A stretch of DNA of 64,000 bases from Erwinia sp. E_sp_B01_1 (lineage in GTDB: Bacteria > Pseudomonadota > Gammaproteobacteria > Enterobacterales > Enterobacteriaceae). Within the stretch, counting starts at the first letter, position 1. Each line of letters opens with the position of its first letter. The stretch is from positions 1,550,001 through 1,614,000 of the forward strand of contig NZ_CP142208.1 of the NCBI RefSeq assembly GCF_036865545.1, in the 5' to 3' direction. A program made the translations under genes and the position numbers. The notes below the pieces were generated by a model. It saw only the letters and a program-made list of their open reading frames with translations. It did not search any database and was not told the origin of the DNA. Shown one piece after another: positions 39,765 to 48,419 of this stretch.

Positions 39765-39831
39765 AAAAAAACCCGCTAATCATCAGATTAACGGGCTCCG
39801 CAATTTAGGGATTTCAAAGAAAAGCAGTGGC
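39765..39831 (-). ncRNA. rybB: RybB small RNA
   Basis: Read on the minus strand the transcript starts GCCACTGCTTTTCTTTGA, identical to the first 18 bases of E. coli RybB, the seed that pairs with outer-membrane-protein mRNAs. It ends in GGAGCCCGTTAATC, a hairpin and a seven-base T run, the RybB Rho-independent terminator with Hfq-binding tail. Length about 67 nt, shorter than the E. coli 79 nt through a shorter terminator stem. RybB is made under sigma-E envelope stress and, with Hfq, represses omp mRNAs. In E. coli it lies between ybjK and ybjL, near the same place. Confidence 0.92.
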
Positions 39832-39836
39832 ACTAA

Positions 39837-39864
39837 TTAGGACTGCACGAGAATATAAAAGTTC
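39837..39864 (-). promoter_or_regulatory. Sigma-E (RpoE) promoter of rybB
   Basis: On the minus strand GAACTT (-35 core, 39864-39859) is followed after 16 bases by TCCTAA (-10, 39842-39837). The first base of RybB follows five bases later. This is the sigma-E promoter pattern known for E. coli rybB. Confidence 0.82.
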
Positions 39865-40267
39865 TCGAAAGGGAAAAAATATTTTTTTTGACGCGTTCAG
39901 CGTAAAACAATGAAAAAACAGCCCGGCGTTTAATTAAGAATGTTCTTATAAAACCGCAGCTTACTTCACTTGCCACACCAGCCCTAAACACGGTGTCTTT
40001 TCATTTTAACAACTCCGCGACTTTTAGGGGTGTGATGTAACGTCCTGTTTACCAGTAACTTGTTGAAGTGAATCGGAATTTATTCTATATTCACTTCGCT
40101 GCCAGCAGAGCAGCGGCAATATTCCGCCACTACCGCGAATTTCAGCCCTGAGTCTTAATTAAGACTCTTCAAGATGTTTTTTTCATTCTTTCAACCAGCA
40201 ACAGCCGCGACGTTGTATCGGCACTCTTTCAGTTTTTATCTTAAAAACATAGCCGGGAGAAGTTCCT
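39865..40267. other. Intergenic region between rybB and ybjM
   Basis: About 400 AT-rich bases without a gene. Two inverted repeats stand out: GAAGTGAAT (40065-40073) with ATTCACTTC (40089-40097), and the perfect 18-base palindrome at 40150-40167 with half sequence GAGTCTTAA. They probably belong to the ybjM promoter region. Confidence 0.55.
40150..40167. promoter_or_regulatory. 18-base perfect palindrome upstream of ybjM
   Basis: GAGTCTTAA followed directly by TTAAGACTC, about 100 bases before the ybjM start. A dimeric regulator site is likely, but I cannot name the protein. Confidence 0.45.
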
Positions 40268-40642
40268 ATGGTATTTAAAGGGATGTCATGGACGGGTGTC
40301 ATTGCCTGTTTTGTCCTTTACTGCCTCGTTTTTGTGGCCGTGCGTTATGAAATGAACCTCGACAGTATTATGCAGACCAAACCCCGGCTGGGGCTGCTAA
40401 TGTTTGGCGTACCCGGTGCCATTGCGGCGCTGACCTCCAGAGAGGCTCCTCTGACAGTGGCGCTGGCGGGCGCGTTTCTGGCAACGCCTCTGGTGCTGCT
40501 GGGGCTCCATATTTCTCTGGCAGAGCAGGGGTCTTTGTTACAGGAGTTAGCTTTTATTACCAGCGCAATATTCTGGTGCGGCTCGGGCGCATTACTGATC
40601 ATGTTACTGAGAACGCTGTGGGGAAATAAGGAGCCATTCTGA
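40268..40642 (+). CDS. ybjM: Inner-membrane protein YbjM
   Basis: A 124-aa protein with four hydrophobic segments, comparable in length, helix layout and several positions (GLLMFGVPGAIA, LLQELAFITSAIFWCGSGAL) to the 125-aa E. coli YbjM. Function unknown. Its place just before grxA is conserved with E. coli. Confidence 0.82.
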   Translation: MVFKGMSWTGVIACFVLYCLVFVAVRYEMNLDSIMQTKPRLGLLMFGVPGAIAALTSREAPLTVALAGAFLATPLVLLGLHISLAEQGSLLQELAFITSAIFWCGSGALLIMLLRTLWGNKEPF

Positions 40643-40802
40643 TTTATGCCGGGCGACTTGCATTGATGCTCTGAGGGGAAATGCTGAATAGCTTGCTCAC
40701 TGTCAGCCCAGTTTCGCGGTTCACTGACTAAGGCTAAGCAGGCCGATTGGTACAGTGTAAAATATACAGAGCGTTCAGGGTGCAGGGTGAATTTCAGGCA
40801 AT

Positions 40803-40831
40803 AAAAAAGGCCGATATTATCGACCTTTTTT
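40803..40831. terminator. Bidirectional terminator between ybjM and grxA
   Basis: AAAAAAGG-C-CGATA and TATCG-A-CCTTTTTT form a stem with one mismatch and short loop between two convergent genes; A and T tails on both sides. Confidence 0.85.
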
Positions 40832-40873
40832 GTTCAGACAGCCGCTACTTTTCAGCAGCAGTTTGCCCGGAGC

Positions 40874-41137
40874 TTACTGGAACAGGCCCAGATTAGCTTT
40901 CGCATAGGCTTCGAAGTCTGTGCATCCACCGATGTGGTTTTGATCCAGGAAAATCTGTGGCACGGTTTCTACCGGCTTGCCAACGGTTTTTTCCAGGTCA
41001 GCCTTGGTGATGCCTTCGGCGTGAATATCAATATAACGGAAGTTAAAATCTTCACGTTCTTCAGTGAGTTTTTCAGCCAGTTCTTTCGCACGGACACAGT
41101 AAGGACAGCCTGGACGCCCAAAGATTACTGCAAACAT
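40874..41137 (-). CDS. grxA: Glutaredoxin 1 (GrxA)
   Basis: An 87-aa thioredoxin-fold protein with the active-site disulfide CPYC at C11 and C14 (GRPGCPYCVRAKE), the cis-proline TVPQIF and the glutathione-binding GGCTDFEAY. It reduces ribonucleotide reductase and OxyR with glutathione. Length and motifs match E. coli GrxA. Divergent from ybjC. Confidence 0.97.
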   Translation of the reverse strand: MFAVIFGRPGCPYCVRAKELAEKLTEEREDFNFRYIDIHAEGITKADLEKTVGKPVETVPQIFLDQNHIGGCTDFEAYAKANLGLFQ

Positions 41138-41327
41138 AGGTTTCTCCTCAAAGGTCGGGATTTATGTGATACACATCACAACTTATCTGCTATTGGCGGA
41201 TATGATGCCCGCTTCAACTGGGGAAGGGAAGAAGGAATTACCTGTTGATCTGATTCGTGCAGGCTATGCAGAGACTTCCGGGCCTTTTCTTACCGGCAGT
41301 CAGGTATCCCGTTAAAGGAGAGTCGCT

Positions 41328-41609
41328 GTGCAAGCTTTTAGTCGTATACCGAAAACCTTACTGGTACTGGAGGGGGTAGGCGGAATTCTGCTGGTGCTCT
41401 CTTACTTCACGCTGCATCAGATGCTACCCTTGCCAGCACCTTTTACCGGCCCGCTGGCCGCCACCGTCATGATATTTGCCGGGATTGCCCTGATGCTTCC
41501 TGCCGCGACAGTGATGATGTGGCGCACGGCCAAAGCGATGGCGCCGGACCTTTTTAACGTCAAACGTGACGGAAAATCCCCAGGAGATAAGCATGACGCC
41601 GACCATTGA
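41328..41609 (+). CDS. ybjC: Inner-membrane protein YbjC
   Basis: A 93-aa protein with two hydrophobic helices and a charged C-terminus, matching the DUF1418 family seen in YbjC. Function unknown. It overlaps the nfsA start by 17 bases, and E. coli has ybjC-nfsA-rimK-ybjN in the same order as part of the SoxRS/MarA response. Confidence 0.85.
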   Translation: MQAFSRIPKTLLVLEGVGGILLVLSYFTLHQMLPLPAPFTGPLAATVMIFAGIALMLPAATVMMWRTAKAMAPDLFNVKRDGKSPGDKHDADH

Positions 41610-42315
41610 GCTCCTTTGCTCGCACCGATCCATTCGGGCCTTTACCGAACAGCAGATTGAGGATCCTCAGCGTGAGGCGATTCTGGCGGCTGCCCAGTCC
41701 GCGTCCAGCTCCAGTTTTTTACAGTGTTCTTCTATTATTCGCATTACCGATAAAACGCTGCGTGAAAAACTGGTTGGCCTGACCGGCGGACAGCAATATG
41801 TCGGAAAAGCCGCTGAATTCTGGGTGTTCTGCGCAGATTTCAACCGCCATCTGCAGATTTGCCCTGAGGCTAAACTGGGCCTGGCAGAACAGCTGCTGCT
41901 GGGCTGTGTCGATACTGCTCTGATGGGGCAAAACGCAATGGTAGCAGCAGAATCCCTGGGGCTGGGCGGCGTGTTTATCGGCGGCATCCGTAACAGCATC
42001 GCTGAAGTGACCGAACTGCTTGGCCTGCCTGAATATGTCCTGCCGCTGTTTGGCCTTTGCCTCGGCTGGCCAGCTCAGTCTCCTCAACTTAAGCCGCGCA
42101 TGCCGGCAGCGATGCTGGTTCACGAAAATCAGTACCAGCCTGTCGATCCTCAGGTGCTTGCTGCCTATGACGGTGAGCAGGAAGAATATTATCTCTCGCG
42201 TGAGAGTAACCCACGCCGTGAGAGCTGGAGTGAACATATCCAGAAAACCATTATCAAAGAAAGCCGCCCGTTTATGCTGGACTACCTGCATCGGCAGGGT
42301 TGGGCAACGCGGTAA
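41593..42315 (+). CDS. nfsA: Oxygen-insensitive NADPH nitroreductase NfsA
   Basis: A 240-aa FMN enzyme, the same length as E. coli NfsA, that reduces nitroaromatics and quinones by two electrons. The start at 41593 gives MTPTIELLCSHRSIRAFTEQ. FMN-binding residues lie in HRSIRAF, ASSSSFLQCSSIIRI and ESLGLGGVFIGGIRN. It lies between ybjC and rimK in a probable operon. Confidence 0.96.
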   Translation: MTPTIELLCSHRSIRAFTEQQIEDPQREAILAAAQSASSSSFLQCSSIIRITDKTLREKLVGLTGGQQYVGKAAEFWVFCADFNRHLQICPEAKLGLAEQLLLGCVDTALMGQNAMVAAESLGLGGVFIGGIRNSIAEVTELLGLPEYVLPLFGLCLGWPAQSPQLKPRMPAAMLVHENQYQPVDPQVLAAYDGEQEEYYLSRESNPRRESWSEHIQKTIIKESRPFMLDYLHRQGWATR

Positions 42316-42333
42316 ACTCTCCGGAGGCAGCTG

Positions 42334-43236
42334 GTGAAGATAGCGATTCTTTCCCGGGATAGTTCGCTCTATTCCTGTAAACGCCTGATTGAGGCCGCGC
42401 GACTGCGCGGTCACAGCATTGAAGTGATCGATCCGCTCTCCTGTTATATGAATATCAACCCCGGCTCATCCGCTATCCACTATCGTGGCAGGAAACTGGC
42501 GCATTTTGATGCAGTGATCCCCCGTATTGGTCCGGCTATCACCTTCTATGGCACCGCCGTGCTCCGGCAGTTTGAACTCTGTGGCAGCTATCCACTCAAT
42601 GAGTCGGTGGCCATTACCCGTGCCCGCGACAAGCTTCGCTCACTGCAACTGCTCGCCCGGCAGGGCATTGATATGCCCGTCACCGGCTTTGCTCACTCAC
42701 CTGACGACACCAGCGACCTGATTGAGATGGTCGGGGGTGCGCCGCTGGTGGTGAAGCTGGTTGAAGGCACGCAGGGAATTGGCGTGGTGCTGGCGGAAAC
42801 GCGCCAGGCGGCGGAAAGTGTGATCGATGCTTTTCGGGGCCTGAATGCGCATATTCTGGTGCAGGAGTTCATCAAAGAGGCCAATGGCCGGGATGTTCGT
42901 TGTCTGGTTATTGGTGGCGAAGTGGTAGCGGCCATTGAGCGCGTGGCAAAAGAGGGCGATTTTCGTTCAAATCTTCACCGGGGTGGCACGGCCCGCAGTA
43001 TTGAAATCACCGGACGGGAACGCGAAATGGCCATCAATGCGGCTGCCACTCTGGGTCTGGACGTTGCCGGTGTGGATATTTTACGCGCGACGCGCGGCCC
43101 TCTGGTAATGGAAGTCAACGCTTCACCGGGCCTGGAAGGCATTGAGAAAGCAACAGGTCTGGATATTGCCGGGATGATGATCGCCTGGACAGAAGAACAG
43201 GCCCGTCCCGGCTTCAGTCTGAAAACCGGTGGGTGA
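42334..43236 (+). CDS. rimK: Ribosomal protein S6--L-glutamate ligase RimK
   Basis: A 300-aa ATP-grasp enzyme, same length as E. coli, that adds glutamate residues to the C-terminus of ribosomal protein S6 and makes polyglutamate. ATP-grasp landmarks: [37 protein letters not shown] and the metal-binding [14 protein letters not shown]. It starts with GTG, with GGAGG six bases upstream of the start. Confidence 0.96.
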   Translation: MKIAILSRDSSLYSCKRLIEAARLRGHSIEVIDPLSCYMNINPGSSAIHYRGRKLAHFDAVIPRIGPAITFYGTAVLRQFELCGSYPLNESVAITRARDKLRSLQLLARQGIDMPVTGFAHSPDDTSDLIEMVGGAPLVVKLVEGTQGIGVVLAETRQAAESVIDAFRGLNAHILVQEFIKEANGRDVRCLVIGGEVVAAIERVAKEGDFRSNLHRGGTARSIEITGREREMAINAAATLGLDVAGVDILRATRGPLVMEVNASPGLEGIEKATGLDIAGMMIAWTEEQARPGFSLKTGG

Positions 43237-43322
43237 GAGCTTATTTCTGTCACAGCCGTGGTGTTTACCGGCTTTTTTCCGTAAGCTAGGGCGCAATTTT
43301 AAGGCGGTATGAGAGCTATCAC

Positions 43323-43802
43323 ATGGATTCACTCGTCGTTCCAGATATTGACGTAATACGACGTTGGCTGGATCAGCAAAGCATCACCTGGTTTGAGTGT
43401 GACTCTTGTCAGGCCCTCCACCTGCCGCATATGCAGAATTTCGACGGAGTATTTGATGCCAAACTCGATCTGGTTGATAACGTCATTCTGTTTTCAGCGC
43501 TGGCCGAGGTCAAACCCACAGCATTAATCCCCCTGGTGGGTGATTTATCCCAGATCAACGCCAGCTCCCTTACGGTAAAAGCTTTCGTGGATATTCAGGA
43601 TGATAATCTGCCGAAGCTGATTGTCTGTCAGTCGCTGTGTGTCACTGCCGGGCTGACTTACGGGCAGTTTGTTCACTTTATGAAGCAAAGTGAAGAGCAG
43701 ATCTCGATGGTGGTTCTGGAAGCCTTCGCCAATCAACTCCTGATTCTGGATGAAGACGAAAATCGTTCCGAGAGCATCTCTTCCTCCTCGATGCTGCACT
43801 AA
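43323..43802 (+). CDS. ybjN: YbjN domain protein
   Basis: A 159-aa soluble acidic protein with the YbjN fold (secretion-chaperone-like): MDSLVVPDIDVIRRWLDQQS, EVKPTALIPLVGDLSQIN, and a serine-rich acidic tail ending SSSSMLH. In E. coli ybjN overexpression changes motility, biofilm and toxin resistance, but the biochemical role is unknown. It lies about 85 bases after rimK and may have its own promoter. Confidence 0.93.
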   Translation: MDSLVVPDIDVIRRWLDQQSITWFECDSCQALHLPHMQNFDGVFDAKLDLVDNVILFSALAEVKPTALIPLVGDLSQINASSLTVKAFVDIQDDNLPKLIVCQSLCVTAGLTYGQFVHFMKQSEEQISMVVLEAFANQLLILDEDENRSESISSSSMLH

Positions 43803-44213
43803 ATATCTCCTCTTCTGGCTGGGTTGATCGCTGATCGACCCTCATGCCTGCGCCATTTGCTGACTCTTTAAACAGCTGCGCCCAATCTGACCCCCTGACG
43901 AAAACCAGTTTTTATTCTGCTTTTTACCCTTAAATGCCACATATCAGTCGCCGTTTATGCCATGTCTGGCGTATCACATAGAGGAAACATGCATTAAAAA
44001 TCGATAAAAGGCGTTTTTTACGCCAGGGTCTGGCCTGGGGGGAGCAGTGGGGCTATCCTTGCGAAGCTGCATTTAGCGTGCAACGTCGCAAAGGGTATAG
44101 GTTTTTTCTATTTCACAGCACAGTGAATAATCATTCATTGTAGAGCCAGCGGGCCTGCTGTGAGCAGCCTGACCCTCAGGTAGTCATTATCCCTGTTCAG
44201 AAGGATGGAAAAC
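43803..44213. other. Intergenic leader and promoter region of potFGHI
   Basis: About 410 bases between ybjN and potF. It must carry the pot promoter. The symmetric element at 44059-44091 is listed separately. No gene seen. Confidence 0.55.
44059..44091. promoter_or_regulatory. Compound dyad upstream of potF
   Basis: Nested inverted repeats TTGCGA-N3-TGCA-N7-TGCA-N3-TCGCAA give a perfectly symmetric 33-base element about 120 bases before potF. The spacing suits two dimer half-sites on one helix face. The regulator is unknown; as RNA it could also fold into a bulged hairpin in the leader. Confidence 0.5.
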
Positions 44214-45323
44214 ATGTTCAACCAACGTAAGAAATGGTTGTCAGCTATGGTTGCTGGCGTGTTGATGGCGGTTTCTGCGGGGGCATCTGCTGCTGATAAG
44301 ACGCTGCATGTTTATAACTGGTCAGACTATATTTCGCCGGATACCGTGCCGAACTTTGAAAAAGAGAGCGGTATTAAAGTGGTGTATGACGTTTTCGATT
44401 CCAACGAAGTGCTGGAAGGGAAACTGATGGCCGGCAGCACCGGTTATGATGTGGTAGTGCCTTCTTCCAGCTTCCTGGCCCGTCAGTTACAGTCCGGCGT
44501 TTTCCAGCCTCTGGATAAGAGCAAACTGCCTAACTACAAAAACCTTGATCCGGACCTGCTGAAGAAGCTGGACCAGCACGATCCGGGCAATAAGTACGCC
44601 ATCCCGTACCTGTGGGCAACCACCGGAATTGGCTACAACGTTGAGAAAGTTAAAGCGGCACTGGGTAAAGATGCGCCGGTAGACAGCTGGGATCTGGTGC
44701 TGAAGCCAGAGAATCTCGAAAAACTTAAAAGCTGCGGCGTCTCATTCCTGGATGCACCGGAAGAAATCTTCGCTACCGTTCTGAACTATCTGGGTAAGGA
44801 TCCGAACAGCTCCGATCCTAAAGACTATTCAGGCGCGGCCACCGATCTGCTGCTGAAACTGCGCCCGAGTATTCGTTACTTCCACTCATCTCAGTACATC
44901 AACGATCTGGCTAACGGCAATACCTGCGTGGCAATCGGCTGGGCGGGTGACATCCTGCAGGCAAAAAATCGTGCGGTGGAAGCGAAAAATGGCGTCGACA
45001 TCGCTTACAGCATTCCGAAAGAGGGGGCGCTGGCCTTCTTCGATATGTTTGCCATCCCTAAAGATGCTAAAAATCTGGATGCTGCCTATCAGTTCCTCAA
45101 CTATATGATGGAGCCGAAAGTGATTGCGGATGTGTCCAATAAGGTGTTCTACGCCAACGGCAACAAGGCTTCAGTTCCGTTGATCAATGCAGACGTGCGT
45201 AACAACCCGGGCATTTTCCCAACGCCGGACACCATGGCGAAATTGTTTGTGCTGAAAGTACAGGATCCAAAACTTGATCGTGTGCGTACGCGTGCATGGA
45301 CTAAAGTTAAAAGTGGTAAGTAA
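44214..45323 (+). CDS. potF: Putrescine-binding periplasmic protein PotF
   Basis: A 369-aa polyamine-binding protein. The start at 44214 gives a signal peptide [20 protein letters not shown] ending [20 protein letters not shown]; an ATG three codons upstream is possible. Ligand-fold landmarks include [19 protein letters not shown] and [11 protein letters not shown]. It feeds putrescine to PotGHI. A hairpin with T-tract follows, like glnH. Confidence 0.96.
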   Translation: MFNQRKKWLSAMVAGVLMAVSAGASAADKTLHVYNWSDYISPDTVPNFEKESGIKVVYDVFDSNEVLEGKLMAGSTGYDVVVPSSSFLARQLQSGVFQPLDKSKLPNYKNLDPDLLKKLDQHDPGNKYAIPYLWATTGIGYNVEKVKAALGKDAPVDSWDLVLKPENLEKLKSCGVSFLDAPEEIFATVLNYLGKDPNSSDPKDYSGAATDLLLKLRPSIRYFHSSQYINDLANGNTCVAIGWAGDILQAKNRAVEAKNGVDIAYSIPKEGALAFFDMFAIPKDAKNLDAAYQFLNYMMEPKVIADVSNKVFYANGNKASVPLINADVRNNPGIFPTPDTMAKLFVLKVQDPKLDRVRTRAWTKVKSGK

Positions 45324-45354
45324 CTGGCGAGTCTGACTTCCTTTTAGATCAAGC

Positions 45355-45388
45355 AACAGAGGCGCAACCAGCCTCTGTTTTGTCTTTT
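45355..45388 (+). terminator. Intra-operon terminator/attenuator between potF and potG
   Basis: AACAGAGGC and GCCTCTGTT form a nine-base stem around GCAACCA and run into TTTTGTCTTTT. A partial terminator after the binding-protein gene would raise PotF over the membrane complex. Confidence 0.72.
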
Positions 45389-45435
45389 ATATGGCCTGGT
45401 GGCCGTATTCTGCACAGCGCCGGAGAGTAATGGTA

Positions 45436-46569
45436 GTGAATGACGCGAACCCACGCCCCCAATCTAAAGCGAGCAAGGCGCTGAAGCCTCTGCTTGAGAT
45501 CCGCAACCTTATCAAGTCTTTTGACGGGCAGCACGCCGTTGATGATGTCAATCTGACCATCTATCAGGGCGAAATCTTTGCGCTGCTGGGCGCTTCAGGC
45601 TGCGGGAAATCCACGTTGCTGCGTATGCTGGCAGGTTTCGAACCCCCCACGTCCGGGCAGATTATGCTTGATGGTCAGGATCTGTCTCACGTCCCTCCCT
45701 ATCAGCGTCCGATTAATATGATGTTCCAGTCTTATGCGCTCTTTCCGCATATGACCGTGGAGCAGAATATCGCCTTTGGTCTGAAGCAGGATCGCCTGCC
45801 GAAAGATGAGATTGCCAGCCGGGTGGCCGAGATGCTGACGCTGGTGCATATGCAGGAGTTTGCCAAACGCAAGCCGCACCAGCTTTCTGGCGGTCAGCGT
45901 CAGCGTGTGGCCCTGGCCCGCAGTCTGGCGAAACGACCAAAGCTGCTGCTGCTGGATGAGCCGATGGGCGCGCTGGATAAGAAATTACGTGACCGGATGC
46001 AGCATGAAGTTGTTGATATTCTTGAGCGCGTGGGGGCCACCTGTGTGATGGTAACTCACGACCAGGAAGAGGCGATGACCATGGCCGGGCGGATCGCCAT
46101 TATGAACCGGGGCAAATTCGTTCAGATTGGCGAGCCGGAAGAGATTTATGAGCATCCGACTACCCGCTACAGCGCTGAGTTTATCGGCTCGGTGAATTTG
46201 TTTGAAGGGCTGCCGCGCGAGCGTCAGGCCGATGGTCTGGTGATTGAAAGCCCCGGCCTGATTCATCCGCTGAAAGTGAATTCGGATACCTCAGTAGTGG
46301 ATGGCGTGCCGGTACACGTCGCACTGCGTCCGGAAAAAGTGATGCTCTGTGAAGAGTTCCCGGCGGATGGCTGTAACTTTGCCGTGGGTGAAGTGGTTCA
46401 CATCGCCTATCTGGGCGATCTCTCCATTTATCATGTGCGTCTGAACAGCGGGCAGATGATCAGCGCCCAGTTGCAGAATGCCCATCGCTTCCGCAAGGGT
46501 GCGCCGACCTGGGGAGATGAAGTCCGTCTCTGCTGGGACGCGGACAGTTGTGTGGTTCTGACAGTGTAG
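45436..46569 (+). CDS. potG: Putrescine ABC transporter ATP-binding protein PotG
   Basis: A 377-aa ABC ATPase with a C-terminal TOBE domain. The GTG at 45436 (MNDANPRPQSKASKALKPLL) has GGAGAG eight bases upstream and gives exactly the E. coli length; the ATG at 45430 is too close to that site. Walker A GASGCGKST, signature LSGGQRQRVALARSL, Walker B LLLLDEPMGALD. Energises putrescine import with PotH and PotI. Confidence 0.95.
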   Translation: MNDANPRPQSKASKALKPLLEIRNLIKSFDGQHAVDDVNLTIYQGEIFALLGASGCGKSTLLRMLAGFEPPTSGQIMLDGQDLSHVPPYQRPINMMFQSYALFPHMTVEQNIAFGLKQDRLPKDEIASRVAEMLTLVHMQEFAKRKPHQLSGGQRQRVALARSLAKRPKLLLLDEPMGALDKKLRDRMQHEVVDILERVGATCVMVTHDQEEAMTMAGRIAIMNRGKFVQIGEPEEIYEHPTTRYSAEFIGSVNLFEGLPRERQADGLVIESPGLIHPLKVNSDTSVVDGVPVHVALRPEKVMLCEEFPADGCNFAVGEVVHIAYLGDLSIYHVRLNSGQMISAQLQNAHRFRKGAPTWGDEVRLCWDADSCVVLTV

Positions 46570-46579
46570 TGGGGGAGTT

Positions 46580-47539
46580 ATGAGTCAACAATCTTCAAAA
46601 ACCGGGTCGTCAACCCGGCCGCCAGGCGCGCTCAGCGCGTTCCTCGGCAGGCTGCAGATGAAGCAGGGGCGAAAGCTGGTGATTGCGCTGCCTTACCTGT
46701 GGCTGATCCTGCTGTTTCTGCTGCCTTTTTTAATCGTGCTGAAAATCAGCTTTGCTGATATTGCGCGTGCAATTCCCCCTTACACCGATCTGGTCACCTG
46801 GGCTGATGGCCAGCTGACGATGGTGATGAATCTGGGGAATTACATCACGCTGACCGACGATCCTTTATATATTGATGCCTATCTGCACTCCCTGCAGGTG
46901 GCGGCGATATCAACGGTGATCTGTTTGCTGATTGGCTATCCTCTTGCCTGGGCAGTGGCTCACAGCGCACCCTCCACGCGTAACATTTTGCTGTTGCTGG
47001 TGATCCTGCCTTCATGGACCTCTTTCCTGGTGCGCGTTTATGCCTGGATGGGGATCCTGAATGACAACGGCGTGCTGAATCGTTTTCTGATGTGGACGGG
47101 CGTCATCGACCATCCGGTGGCGATCCTTTATACCAATCTCGCGGTCTATATTGGCATTGTGTACTGCTATCTGCCGTTTATGGTGCTCCCTATCTATACC
47201 GCGTTAACCAGAATTGATTATTCGCTGGTGGAAGCCTCGCTGGATCTTGGAGCGCGTCCGTTGAAGACCTTTTTCAGCGTGATTGTCCCGCTGACCAAAG
47301 GCGGCATTATTGCCGGTTCGATGCTGGTCTTTATTCCGGCGGTCGGAGAGTACGTGATCCCTGAGTTGCTGGGGGGGCCGGACAGCATCATGATTGGCCG
47401 TGTGCTCTGGCAGGAGTTCTTTAATAACCGTGACTGGCCTGTTGCATCCGCGCTGGCAGTGATTATCTTGCTGATTTTGATCCTGCCGATTATCTGGTTC
47501 CACAAGCACCAGAATAAAGAGTTGGGGGAGAAGGAATGA
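46580..47539 (+). CDS. potH: Putrescine ABC transporter permease PotH
   Basis: A 319-aa inner-membrane permease of the PotB/PotH family with six helices and the EAA loop EASLDLGARPLKTFFSVIVPLTKGG. It follows potG by ten bases and overlaps potI by four. The seven-base G run at 47371-47377 is intact here, giving LLGGPD, which contrasts with the frameshifted runs elsewhere. Confidence 0.96.
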   Translation: MSQQSSKTGSSTRPPGALSAFLGRLQMKQGRKLVIALPYLWLILLFLLPFLIVLKISFADIARAIPPYTDLVTWADGQLTMVMNLGNYITLTDDPLYIDAYLHSLQVAAISTVICLLIGYPLAWAVAHSAPSTRNILLLLVILPSWTSFLVRVYAWMGILNDNGVLNRFLMWTGVIDHPVAILYTNLAVYIGIVYCYLPFMVLPIYTALTRIDYSLVEASLDLGARPLKTFFSVIVPLTKGGIIAGSMLVFIPAVGEYVIPELLGGPDSIMIGRVLWQEFFNNRDWPVASALAVIILLILILPIIWFHKHQNKELGEKE

Positions 47540-48381
47540 CTACGTTACCGACTATCCGTTCTCCGTGGCGTATTGCGATCCTGGTGGTGTGCTTTTTCTT
47601 CCTGTACGCCCCGATGGCACTGCTGGTCATCTATTCGTTTAACTCGTCCCAGCTGGCGGCGTGGGAGAGCTTCTCGCTGCACTGGTACAACGTGCTGTTC
47701 CACGATGATGCGATGATTAGCGCCGTAACGCTGAGCCTGACAATTGCGGCCCTGGCTGCTACTGCGGCCTCAGTGTTGGGGACCATTGCTGCGGTGGTGA
47801 TTGTGCGTTTTGGTCGCTTCAAAGGCTCTACCGGTTTCGCCTTTATGCTGACTGCGCCGCTGGTTATGCCGGATGTGATCACCGGCCTTTCCCTGCTGTT
47901 GCTGTTTGTGGCGATGGGAAATACGTTTGGCTGGCCTGCGGACCGTGGCATGCTGACCATCTGGCTGGCCCACGTCACTTTCTGTACCGCCTACGTGGCG
48001 GTGGTGATCAATTCGCGCCTGCGCGAGTTGGATCGCTCAATAGAAGAAGCCGCGATGGATCTGGGTGCCACGCCGTTGAAAGTCTTCTTTGTGATCACCA
48101 TCCCTATGATTGCCCCGGCAATCGTCACCGGCTGGCTGCTGGCCTTTACCTTATCACTGGATGATTTGGTCATTTCCAGCTTTGTCACCGGCCCTGGTGC
48201 GACCACGCTGCCAATGCAGATTTTTGCCACCGTGCGCCGTGGGGTGAATCCGGAAATCAATGCGCTGGCATCGTTGATTCTGTTTGTGGTGGGGATCGTA
48301 GGCTTTATTGCCTGGCGCTTTATGGCGCACGAAGAGAAGCAGCGTTTGCGGGATATTCAAAAGGCCCGGGGCGGGCGGTAA
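47536..48381 (+). CDS. potI: Putrescine ABC transporter permease PotI
   Basis: A 281-aa permease of the PotC/PotI family with six helices and EAA loop EAAMDLGATPLKVFFVITIPM. Its ATG overlaps the potH stop. It is the last gene of potFGHI. Confidence 0.96.
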   Translation: MTTLPTIRSPWRIAILVVCFFFLYAPMALLVIYSFNSSQLAAWESFSLHWYNVLFHDDAMISAVTLSLTIAALAATAASVLGTIAAVVIVRFGRFKGSTGFAFMLTAPLVMPDVITGLSLLLLFVAMGNTFGWPADRGMLTIWLAHVTFCTAYVAVVINSRLRELDRSIEEAAMDLGATPLKVFFVITIPMIAPAIVTGWLLAFTLSLDDLVISSFVTGPGATTLPMQIFATVRRGVNPEINALASLILFVVGIVGFIAWRFMAHEEKQRLRDIQKARGGR

Positions 48382-48389
48382 AGGGGTAA

Positions 48390-48413
48390 GTCTGCCGCAT
48401 CCGTGCGGCAGAC
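48390..48413. terminator. Hairpin between potI and the M20 hydrolase gene
   Basis: GTCTGCCGCA-TCCG-TGCGGCAGAC, a perfect ten-base stem between two convergent genes. No clear T-tract, so its terminator role is inferred from position. Confidence 0.55.
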
Positions 48414-48419
48414 GTCTGC

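Noticed and set aside
44028..44046. Sigma-54-like TGGC...GCA upstream of potF
   Set aside because: GG and GC have the right spacing, but the rest (CTGGGGGGA) does not fit and no NtrC-type site lies about 100 bases upstream.
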